Source: Fulvimarina endophytica (GTDB taxonomy: Bacteria; Pseudomonadota; Alphaproteobacteria; Rhizobiales; Rhizobiaceae). Taken from it: DNA of 64,000 nucleotides. The notes below the pieces were generated by a model, which was not told the origin of the DNA, searched no databases, and worked only from the letters and a program-made list of their open reading frames with translations. Below are positions 19,120 to 27,726 of the stretch, one piece after another. The position numbers and the translations under genes are program-made. The stretch covers positions 372,001 through 436,000 of the forward strand of contig NZ_QURL01000004.1 of assembly GCF_003403015.1 (NCBI RefSeq), written 5' to 3'. Each line of letters starts with the position of its first letter. The stretch's first letter is position 1.

Positions 19120-19716
19120 GACGGCCGACCACGGCAAACGGTGGCGGCATCGAATTGGTGAGGGATCGGGCTCGAACCCTCCCGAGTGGTAGGGCCTCAG
19201 GCTCCCCTCTCCCGCCCGCACCGGCTCGGCTCGACGGGACGCGGCCTTCGGTTTTCGAACAGCCCTGCCGGGCCCTGCCACGTCGCTGTGAACGACAGGT
19301 GAGCATCGGAACGGCAGGTGATCGGCGGGTTTGCGACCGGCCTCTCGGCCAGCCCGTCCTGAGCCTGACCGAGGAATGAACGGCCGGCCGAGTGCCGCGC
19401 GTTCCCGTTTCCAAGGTGGCTCCGAAGCTCCCGTTTCATGCTGCCGCATCAAATTCTCCGAAAGCCGGTCCCACGCTTCGCCTGGATGCCCTGACGCGAA
19501 CAGCGGTTCTCCCGTCACGGATGCGAGACGAGACTCAAGGGACCACTCAAAACCGCTTCCGATGTGCATGGCATACCCGGCAAAGGCGACCGTGTCTCAG
19601 GGCGTGGTGTAGCTTACGTTTGGCCCCGCAATCACGGCAGAGTCGATATGATCAGCCTCCCATAATCCAGGAAGGCTGATGATGTGCTTCTCACTCAGAC
19701 GAGACGTCAGCAGCGC
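19120..19716. other. Long intergenic region with no supported gene
   Basis: About 600 bases with only arginine-rich shadow ORFs. The segment CTCGAACCCTCCCGAG near 19170-19186 superficially resembles part of a tRNA T-arm, but no cloverleaf can be built around it. No convincing terminator, small RNA or IS remnant was seen. Confidence 0.4.
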
Positions 19717-20055
19717 TCACCGCGCATTTTTGAGGGCATCGATGCGCTCGGTCACCGTCCGCAACCGCTCCAGCGCTTCCAGAACGCCCGAACTGCCCGG
19801 ATCGAGCTCGCCGCCGCCCAGAACGAGGATATCCGCACCCGGTGGCAGGCTCGGCCGGACACTCGGTGGGTCCTCCGGCGCCTCGCCCTGCCGGGAAGGC
19901 GCGACCGGCGCGGATTCGAGAAGATCCGCCAACCCCCGAGCCGTCTCACCCGTCTGCGCATTCGCGGCCACACCGGCACCCGTGATCGCGAAGCCGGTCA
20001 ACCCAAGCACGAGAACCAACCGCGCCCGCACGCCCTTGCGTCTCAGTGCTTCCAT
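19717..20055 (-). CDS. Small exported hypothetical protein
   Basis: A 112-residue protein with a clear Sec signal peptide: positive residues (MEALRRKGVRAR), a hydrophobic core (LVLVLGLTGFAITGAG) and a cleavage site after VAANA. The mature part is about 78 residues, with a Pro/Gly-rich middle and a C-terminal helix (SGVLEALERLRTVTERID). I do not recognise a family. A strong ribosome-binding site (GGGAGG) sits nine bases before the ATG, which is the main reason to accept the gene. Other frames here lack such a signal. Confidence 0.6.
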   Translation of the reverse strand: MEALRRKGVRARLVLVLGLTGFAITGAGVAANAQTGETARGLADLLESAPVAPSRQGEAPEDPPSVRPSLPPGADILVLGGGELDPGSSGVLEALERLRTVTERIDALKNAR

Positions 20056-20442
20056 GGCGATACCTCCCGTTGTCGGAGATTGGCCCGTTCCGCGAGCTCA
20101 CCGATTGGGCGCGGGCTTCGATAATCGCTGCTCGTCCTTGATAGCCAGCCCCCGGACCGGATCTCGGAAAGCGGCATCGACTGGTAAACCAGAAACGTCT
20201 GCAATGAGACCCGCGCATCGATCCGGTGCCATTCGGGTTCCGCTCCAGATGCGTGACTTCAACAGCGAGATCGCCAGCTGACACGGCGCACCCGATCCGA
20301 CGCGACAAGCTCGAATCCGGAGGCTAGAATTGAGGGCGTCAGCTGACGTCGCGATCTGGTCGATCCAGAGAAGCGGGCTGGCTTTACGGATAGAACGATG
20401 CCTGCTCACGACGAGATAGGCCCTTGACCGGATGGAAACCAT
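20056..20442. other. Divergent intergenic region before the methyltransferase gene
   Basis: A 387-base gap between the small exported protein gene and the methyltransferase gene. It contains the perfect 12-base palindrome CGTCAGCTGACG at 20337-20348, and a second CAGCTGA copy near 20275. These could be operator sites, but no regulator gene is adjacent. No ORF or RNA gene is supported. Confidence 0.4.
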
Positions 20443-21246
20443 ATGTCGAACGGAGATCTGGAGCAGCGTCTCGCACTGCTGGAACGGCAGCAGAAGATCG
20501 CCGAGACATACTCGATCAGGTCGTTCTGGAAAGCGCTCGACAGGTCCTATTCGATCGCTCTTCAGACCCGATCGCTTCAGTGCATCATCTGCGGGTTCGA
20601 AGGATCTCGAAGAGACTACGAAGTCCTGACCTCCGAATGCATGTTCGGGGGCGGCGAACTCGAGCGCTATCAATGCCCGAACTGCGACTGCGTCTTCGGC
20701 CCACAGAAATATCTCGATCTCGACGAGGCCTTCGTCTCCCTCGACTACGAACTTCTCTACTCGCGTTATTCGGAAAGCGACTCGATCGAGAACGAAACCC
20801 GGACGTTCGAATCTCTTCGGCCGCAATCCGGCGGGCTCTTTCTCGACTGGGGATGCGGAGGAGCATGGAGTTCGACTGTCAGTTCACTAAGAGACCGCGG
20901 ATACGACGTCTGGGGCTACGAACCGAGCGCCGACGTCAGCAGTCAATTCGTCGTCAACAGCCGTGATCAGATCTCGGCCCGCTTCGACGGTATCTTCTCG
21001 AACAACGTGATCGAGCACTTCCGCGATCCACTCGCGCAGTTTCGCGAGTTCCACGATCTCCTGAAACCAGGTGGGAAGATGGCGCACTCCTCACCGTGCT
21101 ACCGATATGAATACGCCTTCACGCGCTTTCATACCCTTTTTCTTCTCGGACGATCACCCGAGGTCCTAGCCCAAGCCACAGGGTTCCGGGTCTCTGACCA
21201 AATCGTTGATGGCCAATACATCAATACGATTTTCGAGCGCCTCTGA
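20443..21246 (+). CDS. Zinc-ribbon class I SAM-dependent methyltransferase
   Basis: A 267-residue protein. The N-terminal part has two cysteine pairs (CIICG near residue 47 and CPNCDC near 78) likely to bind zinc. A SAM-binding Rossmann core starts near 130 (FLDWGCGGAW, motif I), with DVWGYEPS as motif II and FSNNVIEHFRDP as the following strand; LLKPGGKM is the usual post-core motif. This C-x2-C plus methyltransferase arrangement occurs in enzymes of sugar or natural-product modification; the substrate is unknown. Base composition is visibly lower in GC than the neighbours and the gene sits beside a tRNA, which suggests acquisition by transfer. The product ends IFERL without further domains. 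Confidence 0.78.
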   Translation: MSNGDLEQRLALLERQQKIAETYSIRSFWKALDRSYSIALQTRSLQCIICGFEGSRRDYEVLTSECMFGGGELERYQCPNCDCVFGPQKYLDLDEAFVSLDYELLYSRYSESDSIENETRTFESLRPQSGGLFLDWGCGGAWSSTVSSLRDRGYDVWGYEPSADVSSQFVVNSRDQISARFDGIFSNNVIEHFRDPLAQFREFHDLLKPGGKMAHSSPCYRYEYAFTRFHTLFLLGRSPEVLAQATGFRVSDQIVDGQYINTIFERL

Positions 21247-21259
21247 GCCTTCGCAGAAC

Positions 21260-21336
21260 TGGTGATCCCGACAGGATTCGAACCTGTGACCCTCAGATTA
21301 GGAATCTGATGCTCTATCCTGCTGAGCTACGGGACC
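21260..21336 (-). tRNA. tRNA-Arg (anticodon CCT)
   Basis: On the minus strand the acceptor stem GGTCCCG pairs with CGGGATC (one G-U), followed by discriminator A and an encoded CCA (21262-21260). The D arm starts TAGCTCAGC, the anticodon stem TCAGA/TCTGA encloses TTCCTAA, giving anticodon CCT, and the T arm is ACAGGTTCGAATCCTGT. The 77-base length and all invariant positions fit. Confidence 0.96.
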
Positions 21337-21481
21337 GTCGGGGTTCTTATAGGGGAGTTTGGTGGCGAGCGAAACCGTTTTGGTGCGGGGACCGGTGGCT
21401 TTGCGCGGGGGGTGGCGCGGGGATGGCGATCGTGAGGTCCCCAATGGCGGGTGCCCGCCATGAGCCGCGCGGGCGTCGGCC

Positions 21482-22123
21482 TCAATGGGCGGAGGGGTCG
21501 GCCTGGGCGAGAAGGATCGCGCGGCCCGTCTCGATGCGGACGCGGATCGGGCCGTCGGCCTCGTTCGACTGGGTCAGGATCGAGGTGAAGGGAAGATCGA
21601 CGCCGTCGAGAGGATAGACCGCGCCTTCGATGGTGAGCCCCGTGACGTCGGAGAACCTCAGGATCGAGAATTGGGTTCCGGGCTCCAGCGCCACTTCTCG
21701 CGTCTCGCCTCGACCGAGCGGCCATGCCCGCTCGCGCCCGTCGTCGAACTCGACCGCATGGCCCTCTTCCGCAAGCGCGAGCGCGAGTACGTAATGGCTG
21801 AAGGCGTGGTCGCTGCGCGGACCGCCGAGGGCACCGACGAGGAGGATCGAGGTCGCGCCGCGCTCGATCGCGGCCTCAATCGCGAGTTGGCCGTCCGTCT
21901 TGTCCTTGCCCGCCGGAAAGGATCGGATCTCCGCCGCATCCGTCTCCTCCGGCGGCTCGTCCACCGAATCGAAATCGCCTAGCCAGAGTTCCGGCTCGAG
22001 GCCGAGCGCGCGCGCGTGGCGAATGCCCGCATCGGCGGCAATGACGCGGCATGAGGCAAGGCGTGCCCGAAGGCGCGCGCTGGCCTCGATGGGGCCGGCA
22101 AGGAGAACTGCGAACTGGCTCAT
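21482..22123 (-). CDS. Thiamine pyrophosphokinase
   Basis: Converts thiamine to thiamine diphosphate with ATP. At 213 residues it has the family motifs in order: AADAGIRHA, ELWLGDFDSVD, FPAGKDKTDGQLAIEAA and GALGGPRSDHAFSH, then a C-terminal beta domain ending in a TPP-binding-like strand. The ATG at 22123 (MSQFAVLLAGP) is chosen over the much longer open frame that runs through the thiB region. It diverges from the TPP riboswitch and thiBPQ operon, so import and activation of thiamine are encoded back to back. Confidence 0.92.
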   Translation of the reverse strand: MSQFAVLLAGPIEASARLRARLASCRVIAADAGIRHARALGLEPELWLGDFDSVDEPPEETDAAEIRSFPAGKDKTDGQLAIEAAIERGATSILLVGALGGPRSDHAFSHYVLALALAEEGHAVEFDDGRERAWPLGRGETREVALEPGTQFSILRFSDVTGLTIEGAVYPLDGVDLPFTSILTQSNEADGPIRVRIETGRAILLAQADPSAH

Positions 22124-22250
22124 AGGGCGAAGAATGGGGCGGCGAGGCGGAAAGACCAAGTCCCTTGCCATCCGCATGTCGCTCGCCCGCATTTCGATCG
22201 CATCCCGGCGGTTCCAATCGCTGGCAAACCGTCTAGATTGGGGGACACGC

Positions 22251-22342
22251 TCACACGGGGCGCCGATGCGCGAAACCTCATCGGCTGAGAGGCCTTGGCC
22301 GACCCGTCGAACCTGATCCGGATCATGCCGGCGGAGGGAATG
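22251..22342 (+). promoter_or_regulatory. TPP (THI-element) riboswitch
   Basis: The conserved blocks of the TPP aptamer appear in order: ACGGGGCGCC, the CTGAGA loop (in TCGGCTGAGAGG), ACCCGTCGAACCTGATC, and the closing ATGCCGGCGGAGGGAATGAG. It lies directly upstream of thiB on the same strand. TPP binding would repress the thiamine uptake operon, probably by blocking translation start or through early termination; no clear terminator stem is visible between aptamer and start. Confidence 0.96.
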
Positions 22343-22399
22343 AGGGCTTGGCGGTCGCACCACGTCCTTCGCTTTCCGACGCGAACGAAAGACAACGAC

Positions 22400-23437
22400 T
22401 TGACGCTCGCCAGCCCCCTTCCCGGCCCCCTCTCCCTGACCGGTCTCTTCACCTTGACCGGTATCCTCGCGATCAGTGGCGAAGCGCTCGCGCAGGATGC
22501 AGGCAAGCCCGTCCTCACGGTCTATACCTATGAGAGCTTCGTGCCCGAATGGGGCCCGGGCCCGAAGATCGAAGAGGCGTTTGAGGCCCGCTGCGAATGC
22601 GATCTGCGCTTCGAGGGGCTGGCGGACGGCGTCGCGATCCTCAACCGGCTGAAGCTCGAAGGGGCCTCCTCCCCCGCCGACATCGTGATCGGTCTCACCA
22701 CCGATCTCGTCCCCGAGGCGAAGGCCACCGGTCTCTTTGCCGAGAGCGGCACCGATCTCAGCCCCCTCGCCTTGCCGATCGACTATTCCGATCCCGTCTT
22801 CGTTCCCTTCGACTATTCCTATCTCGCGGTCATGGTGGACACCGAGGCAGCAGAGAACTGGCCGAAGAGCCTCGCCGAACTCGTCTCCGGCGACCGCGAA
22901 CAGACAATCGCCATCGAGGACCCGCGCACCTCCACGCCCGGCCTCGGCTTCCTTCTCTGGATGAAGGCGGTCTATGGCGAGGACGCGAAGGCCAAATGGG
23001 AGGAACTGGCGGAACGCATCCTCACCGTGACGCCCGGCTGGTCCGAGGCCTATGGTCTCTTCACCTCCGGCGAGGTGCCGCTCGTCATGAGCTATTCCAC
23101 CTCCGAGGCCTATCACCGGATCGAGGAGGAGAGCGAGCGTTACCGTGCCGCCGACTTTTCCGAAGGTCTCTATCTGCAGATCGAGGTCGCGGGCATGCTC
23201 GCGGGCTCCGACAATCCCGATCTCGCCCGCCAGTTCCTGGCCTTCATCCTGACGCCGGAGTTCCAGTCGATCATCCCCACCGGCAACTGGGCCTATCCGG
23301 TCATCGAGGGGATCGATCTGCCGCCCGCCTTCGACGACCTGATCGAGGTGAAGAACCCGATCTATATCGACCCCGAGATCGTCGCCAAGAACCGCCAGGC
23401 CTGGACGCAGGAATGGCTCGAAGCGCTCGGCCGCTGA
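22400..23437 (+). CDS. thiB: Thiamine ABC transporter substrate-binding protein
   Basis: The periplasmic binding protein for thiamine or its phosphates, 345 residues from the proposed start. The signal peptide (LSLTGLFTLTGILAISG, cleavage after EALAQ) is followed by the ThiB opening TVYTYESFVPEWGPGPKIEEAFE and a typical two-lobe binding protein with RTSTPGLGFLLWMKAVYG and GNWAYPVIEG near the end. The start is uncertain. The only in-frame ATG nearby (22340) lies inside the last stem of the riboswitch, so the TTG at 22400, just before the signal peptide, is preferred. It is the first gene of thiBPQ. Confidence 0.92.
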   Translation: MTLASPLPGPLSLTGLFTLTGILAISGEALAQDAGKPVLTVYTYESFVPEWGPGPKIEEAFEARCECDLRFEGLADGVAILNRLKLEGASSPADIVIGLTTDLVPEAKATGLFAESGTDLSPLALPIDYSDPVFVPFDYSYLAVMVDTEAAENWPKSLAELVSGDREQTIAIEDPRTSTPGLGFLLWMKAVYGEDAKAKWEELAERILTVTPGWSEAYGLFTSGEVPLVMSYSTSEAYHRIEEESERYRAADFSEGLYLQIEVAGMLAGSDNPDLARQFLAFILTPEFQSIIPTGNWAYPVIEGIDLPPAFDDLIEVKNPIYIDPEIVAKNRQAWTQEWLEALGR

Positions 23438-23453
23438 CGCGCCCGGCCTCGAC

Positions 23454-25178
23454 ATGGGCATGAGGTCTCGCAAGGGCGGCGACGGGATCCGCGCAGCCGC
23501 TTCCGCCACATCGGTCGGCGACGGGGCTAAGACGCATGCCGGCGGCGGGCTGCGGCTCGGGGCGGACACGGACCGGCTCTGGCGCCTGTCCCTGGGGCTT
23601 CTTGCGGCCTTGGCTCTTGCGGGCTTCGTCGCGGGCGGGTTCGTGCTGCTCCTCGCCGGCACCGGGGCCGAGCTTCCCGTCGCCTCGATCCTCGGCGACG
23701 GCTATCTTCGCGGCGTCGTGTTCTTTACGCTCGAACAGGCCGCGCTCTCGACACTCATCTCGGTCCTCGCCGCCATTCCGCTCGCAGCCGCCCTCCACCG
23801 CGCCCGCTTTCGCGGACGCACGAGCGTCCTGCGCATCTTCCTCCTGCCCCAGGCGCTTCCCGTCCTCGTCGGGGCGCTCGCGATCATCACGGTCTGGGGC
23901 CGCAACGGCGTCGTCTCGGATCTCGGCGCGGCGCTCGGCCTGCCGCGCTTCTCGATCTACGGCCTCGAAGGCATCCTCCTCGCCCATGCCTTCTTCAACA
24001 TCCCGCTTGCCGCGCGCCTGATGATCGCGGCCCTCGACGCCGTACCGAGAGAAAGCTGGCGGCTCGCAGGGCAATTGTCCTTCTCGCCCCTCACCACCTT
24101 CCGGCTCGTCGAATGGCCGGCGATCCGGCGGGCCCTGCCGGCAGCCGCCAGCCTCGTCTTCATGCTGTGCGCGACGAGCTTCACCATCGTCCTCGTCCTC
24201 GGCGGCGGGCCGGGCGCGACGACGCTGGAAGTCGCAATCTACCAGACCCTGCGCTACGAGTTCGATCCAGGCCGCGCGGTCGCGCTCTCTCTTCTGCAGA
24301 TCGCCCTGACGGCCCTCGTGCTGACGCTCGCAACGCGCCTCGGCAGCGCGGAAGCCGGCGATTTCGGCCTCGGCGGCACCGCCCGGCGCCATGACACGCC
24401 GAGCCGCTGGCGCAGCCTGTTCGATCTTGCGGTTCTTTTCGCCGGCCTCCTCTTCATCCTCTCGCCCTTCGTCGCCATTCTGGTAGCGGGCCTCAAGGCC
24501 GATCTCGTCCGTCTCCTCACGGAACCCGCCGTTCTCGACGCACTCGTCACGAGCCTCTGGGTCTCGCTGTCGTCCGGAACGCTCGCGATCTTCCTCTCCG
24601 TCGCGATCCTTCTCGGCGTCGAGGCTTTGGCGAGCGCCGAGCGCCGGGCGGTGATCGCGAGCGCGATTCCGCGGCGCGGACTGGAGATCACGGCGAGCCT
24701 CGTCCTCGTCGTGCCCCCGGTCGTCCTAGGGGCGGGCTGGTTCCTCGGTCTGCGGCAGGTAACCAATGTCTTCGCCGCCGCGCCCTATGTCGTCGTGCTG
24801 ACCAATATGGCGATGGCCGTGCCCTTCGCGGTCCGCATCCTCGGACCTGCGCTCCAGGACGCGCATCTGCGCAGCGAGAAGCTCGCCGACAGTCTCGGCA
24901 TGTCCGGCCTGTCGCGGTTCCGCCTTCTCGACTGGCCGGCCCTCAGACGCCCCATGGGCCTCGCCTTCGCGCTATCGGTCGCGATCTCGCTCGGCGATCT
25001 CGGCGCCATCGCCCTCTTCGGCAATCGGGAGTTCACGACCCTGCCCTATCTTCTCTATCAGCGCATGGGCAGCTACCGCACGGAGGATGCGGCGGGCCTC
25101 GCCCTCATTCTCGGCGTGGTCTGCCTCGCCCTCATCTGGTTCGCCGAGCGCTCCAGCAGTCTAGGGGCCCGATCATGA
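23454..25178 (+). CDS. thiP: Thiamine ABC transporter permease
   Basis: A 574-residue fused permease with two copies of the binding-protein-dependent transport domain and about twelve membrane helices. The first half contains AHAFFNIPLAARLMIAALD, the coupling-helix region that contacts the ATPase; the second half has the equivalent NMAMAVPFAVRILGPALQD. Double-length fusion is normal for ThiP. The ATG at 23454 follows thiB by 16 bases. The stop overlaps thiQ as ATGA. Confidence 0.94.
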   Translation: MGMRSRKGGDGIRAAASATSVGDGAKTHAGGGLRLGADTDRLWRLSLGLLAALALAGFVAGGFVLLLAGTGAELPVASILGDGYLRGVVFFTLEQAALSTLISVLAAIPLAAALHRARFRGRTSVLRIFLLPQALPVLVGALAIITVWGRNGVVSDLGAALGLPRFSIYGLEGILLAHAFFNIPLAARLMIAALDAVPRESWRLAGQLSFSPLTTFRLVEWPAIRRALPAAASLVFMLCATSFTIVLVLGGGPGATTLEVAIYQTLRYEFDPGRAVALSLLQIALTALVLTLATRLGSAEAGDFGLGGTARRHDTPSRWRSLFDLAVLFAGLLFILSPFVAILVAGLKADLVRLLTEPAVLDALVTSLWVSLSSGTLAIFLSVAILLGVEALASAERRAVIASAIPRRGLEITASLVLVVPPVVLGAGWFLGLRQVTNVFAAAPYVVVLTNMAMAVPFAVRILGPALQDAHLRSEKLADSLGMSGLSRFRLLDWPALRRPMGLAFALSVAISLGDLGAIALFGNREFTTLPYLLYQRMGSYRTEDAAGLALILGVVCLALIWFAERSSSLGARS

Positions 25179-25924
25179 GCGACACCCCGCCAGCCCTCCT
25201 CCTCGACGGTGCGGGCTTTGCCCGAGCCGGGTGGTCGGTCTCGATCGATCTCAGCGTTGCAGCCGGCGAGTGGCTGGCGCTGATCGGCCCGAGCGGGGCC
25301 GGCAAGTCCACCCTTCTCGACATGGTCGCGGGGTTTCTTCCGCTCGATCGCGGGCGCATCCTCGTCTCGGGCGAGGACGTCACCCGAACGCTGCCGGCCG
25401 CGCGGCCCCTGTCGATCGTCTTCCAGGACAACAATCTGTTCCCCGATCTGACGGCGGCGCAGAACGTCGCGCTCGGGATCGCGCCGAACCGCCGGATGAC
25501 GCGCGAGGAGCGGCAGGCGGTGACCGAGGGCCTCGAAGCGGTCGGGCTCGCCGGCAAGGGCGAGCGGCGGCCGCACGAATTGTCCGGCGGTGAGCGCCAG
25601 CGGGTGGCCCTCGCCCGGGCCTTTCTGCGTCGGCGCCCGCTCCTGTGCCTCGACGAGCCGTTCGCCTCGCTCGGGCCGGCCCTCAGGCTCGAAATGCTGG
25701 AGACCCTCGACCGGCTGCGCCGCAGCTTCACGCAAACGCCGCTGACGATCCTTATGGTGACCCATCATCCGGAAGATGCGCGGGCCTTCGCCGACCGGAT
25801 CGCCTTTCTCGACGAGGGGCGGATCGGCGAGATCGGACCAGTGGAGCGGATGCTGGGTGCCGATGCGCCTGAAGAGGTCGCCCGCTATCTCGGCGCCTGG
25901 CGGACGGGTCGCAACATTGGTTAA
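25175..25924 (+). CDS. thiQ: Thiamine ABC transporter ATP-binding protein
   Basis: The ATPase of the thiamine importer, 249 residues. Walker A GPSGAGKST is at 38-46, the Q-loop is VFQDNNLF, the ABC signature is ELSGGERQRVALAR, Walker B is LLCLDEPFASL, and the switch histidine lies in MVTHHPEDA. The start overlaps the thiP stop by four bases. It ends the thiB-thiP-thiQ operon. The following 256 bases to the M48 gene contain no clear terminator. Confidence 0.94.
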   Translation: MSDTPPALLLDGAGFARAGWSVSIDLSVAAGEWLALIGPSGAGKSTLLDMVAGFLPLDRGRILVSGEDVTRTLPAARPLSIVFQDNNLFPDLTAAQNVALGIAPNRRMTREERQAVTEGLEAVGLAGKGERRPHELSGGERQRVALARAFLRRRPLLCLDEPFASLGPALRLEMLETLDRLRRSFTQTPLTILMVTHHPEDARAFADRIAFLDEGRIGEIGPVERMLGADAPEEVARYLGAWRTGRNIG

Positions 25925-26180
25925 GAACGGTTGCCGGCGGAGCGCCACGCACCGGATACCGGGGCTCGAGCGGGCGCCGGGAGGCGTCCGACGCCCCATT
26001 GAAACCTCATTTCGAACCTAGCGGTGAACCGGTCCGTGTCGTGGGGACGGTGCGGATTCTCGAACGTCCTGTTGCGCGTTCACTCTATGGGGGACAACCG
26101 CCGACGCTTATCCTGTGGCAGCGATCGACGACCGGGTGACCGGGCGATACGGCGAGAGTTTGGGGCACGATTGAAAGAGC

Positions 26181-27698
26181 ATGGTTGTGAAAGCGTCCAG
26201 CGCTGGTAAGGGAATTGCACGCCGGTTGGGTCTGTTCGTCTCGGCCGGTCTTCTGCTCGCCTCCGCTTCCTGCACGACGATCGAGGACGGCCTCGGCCTG
26301 TCGGAAAGCGACCTGAAAACCGGTTACACGGCATCCCGTCCGCCGGTCACCTTCGAGACCGCGCAGGCGCAGGACCCCCAGTCGCGCATCGGCCGCTCCC
26401 AGCATCCGAAGATCCTGGCCGCATATGGCGGCGCCTATTCCGATCCGAAGGTCGAGCGGATGCTCGCCGGCGTCGTGGGCAAGCTCCAGGCGGCGAGTTC
26501 CGATCCGACCCGCGCCTACAACATCACCGTTCTCAATTCCCCCAATGTGAACGCCTTCGCCCTGCCCGGCGGCTATGTCTACATCACCCGGGGCCTCCTG
26601 GCTCTCGCCAACGATTCGGCCGAGGTCGCGGCGGTCATCGGCCACGAAATGGGCCATGTGGCCGCCAATCACGGCATCGAGCGCCAGCAGCGCGAGCGCG
26701 AGGCCGAGATCGCGAGCCGCGTCGTCTCGGAGGTCCTCGCCAGCGATCAGGCCGGACGCATGGCGCTCGCCCGTAACCGGCTGAGCGTCGCCCAGTTCTC
26801 GCGCCAGCAGGAGCTTCAGGCCGATGCCCTCGGCATCGCCCATATCGGCCGTGCCGGCTTCGACCCCTACGCGGCCAGCCGGTTCCTGTCGGCGATGGAC
26901 GCCTATACGAATTTCCGCAACGCCTTCCAGGTGCAGAATCCGGGGCTCGACTTCCTCGCCTCCCATCCGTCGGCGCCCCAGCGCATCCAGCTTGCCCGGA
27001 ACCATGCGAGCGAACAGGGCGCGCCGGGCGTCGGGACCACCGACCGCGACCGCTATCTCGCCGGCATCGACGGCATGCTTTTCGGGGATTCGGCGTCGGA
27101 AGGCTATGTGCGCGGCCGGCAGTTCTTCCATCCGGGCCTCGGGATCGCCTTCATGGTGCCCGAAGGCTTCGTCATCGACAACACCTCCGAGGCGGTGCTG
27201 GCGACGGGACCCGACGACGTGGCGATCCGGTTCGACGGCGTGGCGCTGTCGCCCTCGGCGCGCCTCGAGGACTACATCGCCAGCGGCTGGGTCGGCGGTC
27301 TCGACAAGTCGACGATCCAGCGCCGGCAGCTGGGCGGCCTCGAAGCCGTCTCGGCCCGGGCGGCGGGCGGCGACTACGCCTTCGACGTCACGGTCGTTCG
27401 CGTCGGCAATCAGGTCTACCGCTTCCTCACCGCAGTTCCCGCAGTCAACGCCTCGCGCGTCGCCTCCATCGCAGGATCCGTCGCCTCGAGCTTCCACATG
27501 CTGAGCGCGGCCGAGCGCAATTCGCTGAAGCCGCTGCGTATCCGCATCGTCCAGGCCTCGGCCGGGGACACGGTCGCGAGCCTTTCACGGCGCATGGTCG
27601 GCGTCGATCGTCCGGATGGCCTGTTCCGTCTCCTCAACGGCATCGATGCGGGCGGCGAGACGCGGGCCGGCGAGCGCTACAAGATCGTCGCCGAATAG
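26181..27698 (+). CDS. M48-family zinc metalloprotease, lipoprotein-like
   Basis: A 505-residue exported protease. The N-terminus has a signal with a lipobox-like end (LLLASASC, Cys31). The catalytic zinc site HEMGH is at 155-159, preceded by NVNAFALPGGYVYITRGLL, the M48 substrate-cleft strand, and followed by the third ligand region QQELQADALG. It resembles BepA/YfgC-type periplasmic proteases involved in outer-membrane protein quality control. Beyond the protease domain are an extra domain at about 300-440 and a C-terminal LysM-like stretch (ASAGDTVASLSRRM and AGERYKIV). It is transcribed alone, convergent with ruvB. Confidence 0.88.
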   Translation: MVVKASSAGKGIARRLGLFVSAGLLLASASCTTIEDGLGLSESDLKTGYTASRPPVTFETAQAQDPQSRIGRSQHPKILAAYGGAYSDPKVERMLAGVVGKLQAASSDPTRAYNITVLNSPNVNAFALPGGYVYITRGLLALANDSAEVAAVIGHEMGHVAANHGIERQQREREAEIASRVVSEVLASDQAGRMALARNRLSVAQFSRQQELQADALGIAHIGRAGFDPYAASRFLSAMDAYTNFRNAFQVQNPGLDFLASHPSAPQRIQLARNHASEQGAPGVGTTDRDRYLAGIDGMLFGDSASEGYVRGRQFFHPGLGIAFMVPEGFVIDNTSEAVLATGPDDVAIRFDGVALSPSARLEDYIASGWVGGLDKSTIQRRQLGGLEAVSARAAGGDYAFDVTVVRVGNQVYRFLTAVPAVNASRVASIAGSVASSFHMLSAAERNSLKPLRIRIVQASAGDTVASLSRRMVGVDRPDGLFRLLNGIDAGGETRAGERYKIVAE

Positions 27699-27726
27699 CC
27701 GTGACGCGCGCCGGCGACGCCTGCGC

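Noticed and set aside
19165..19190. tRNA-like T-arm sequence near 19170
   Set aside because: GGGTTCGAG is present on the minus strand, but the flanking bases cannot form the T stem, acceptor stem or anticodon arm.
21482..23662. Long minus-strand frame covering the thiB region, joined to thiamine pyrophosphokinase
   Set aside because: Only the last 213 codons have family motifs. The rest is antisense to the riboswitch and thiB.
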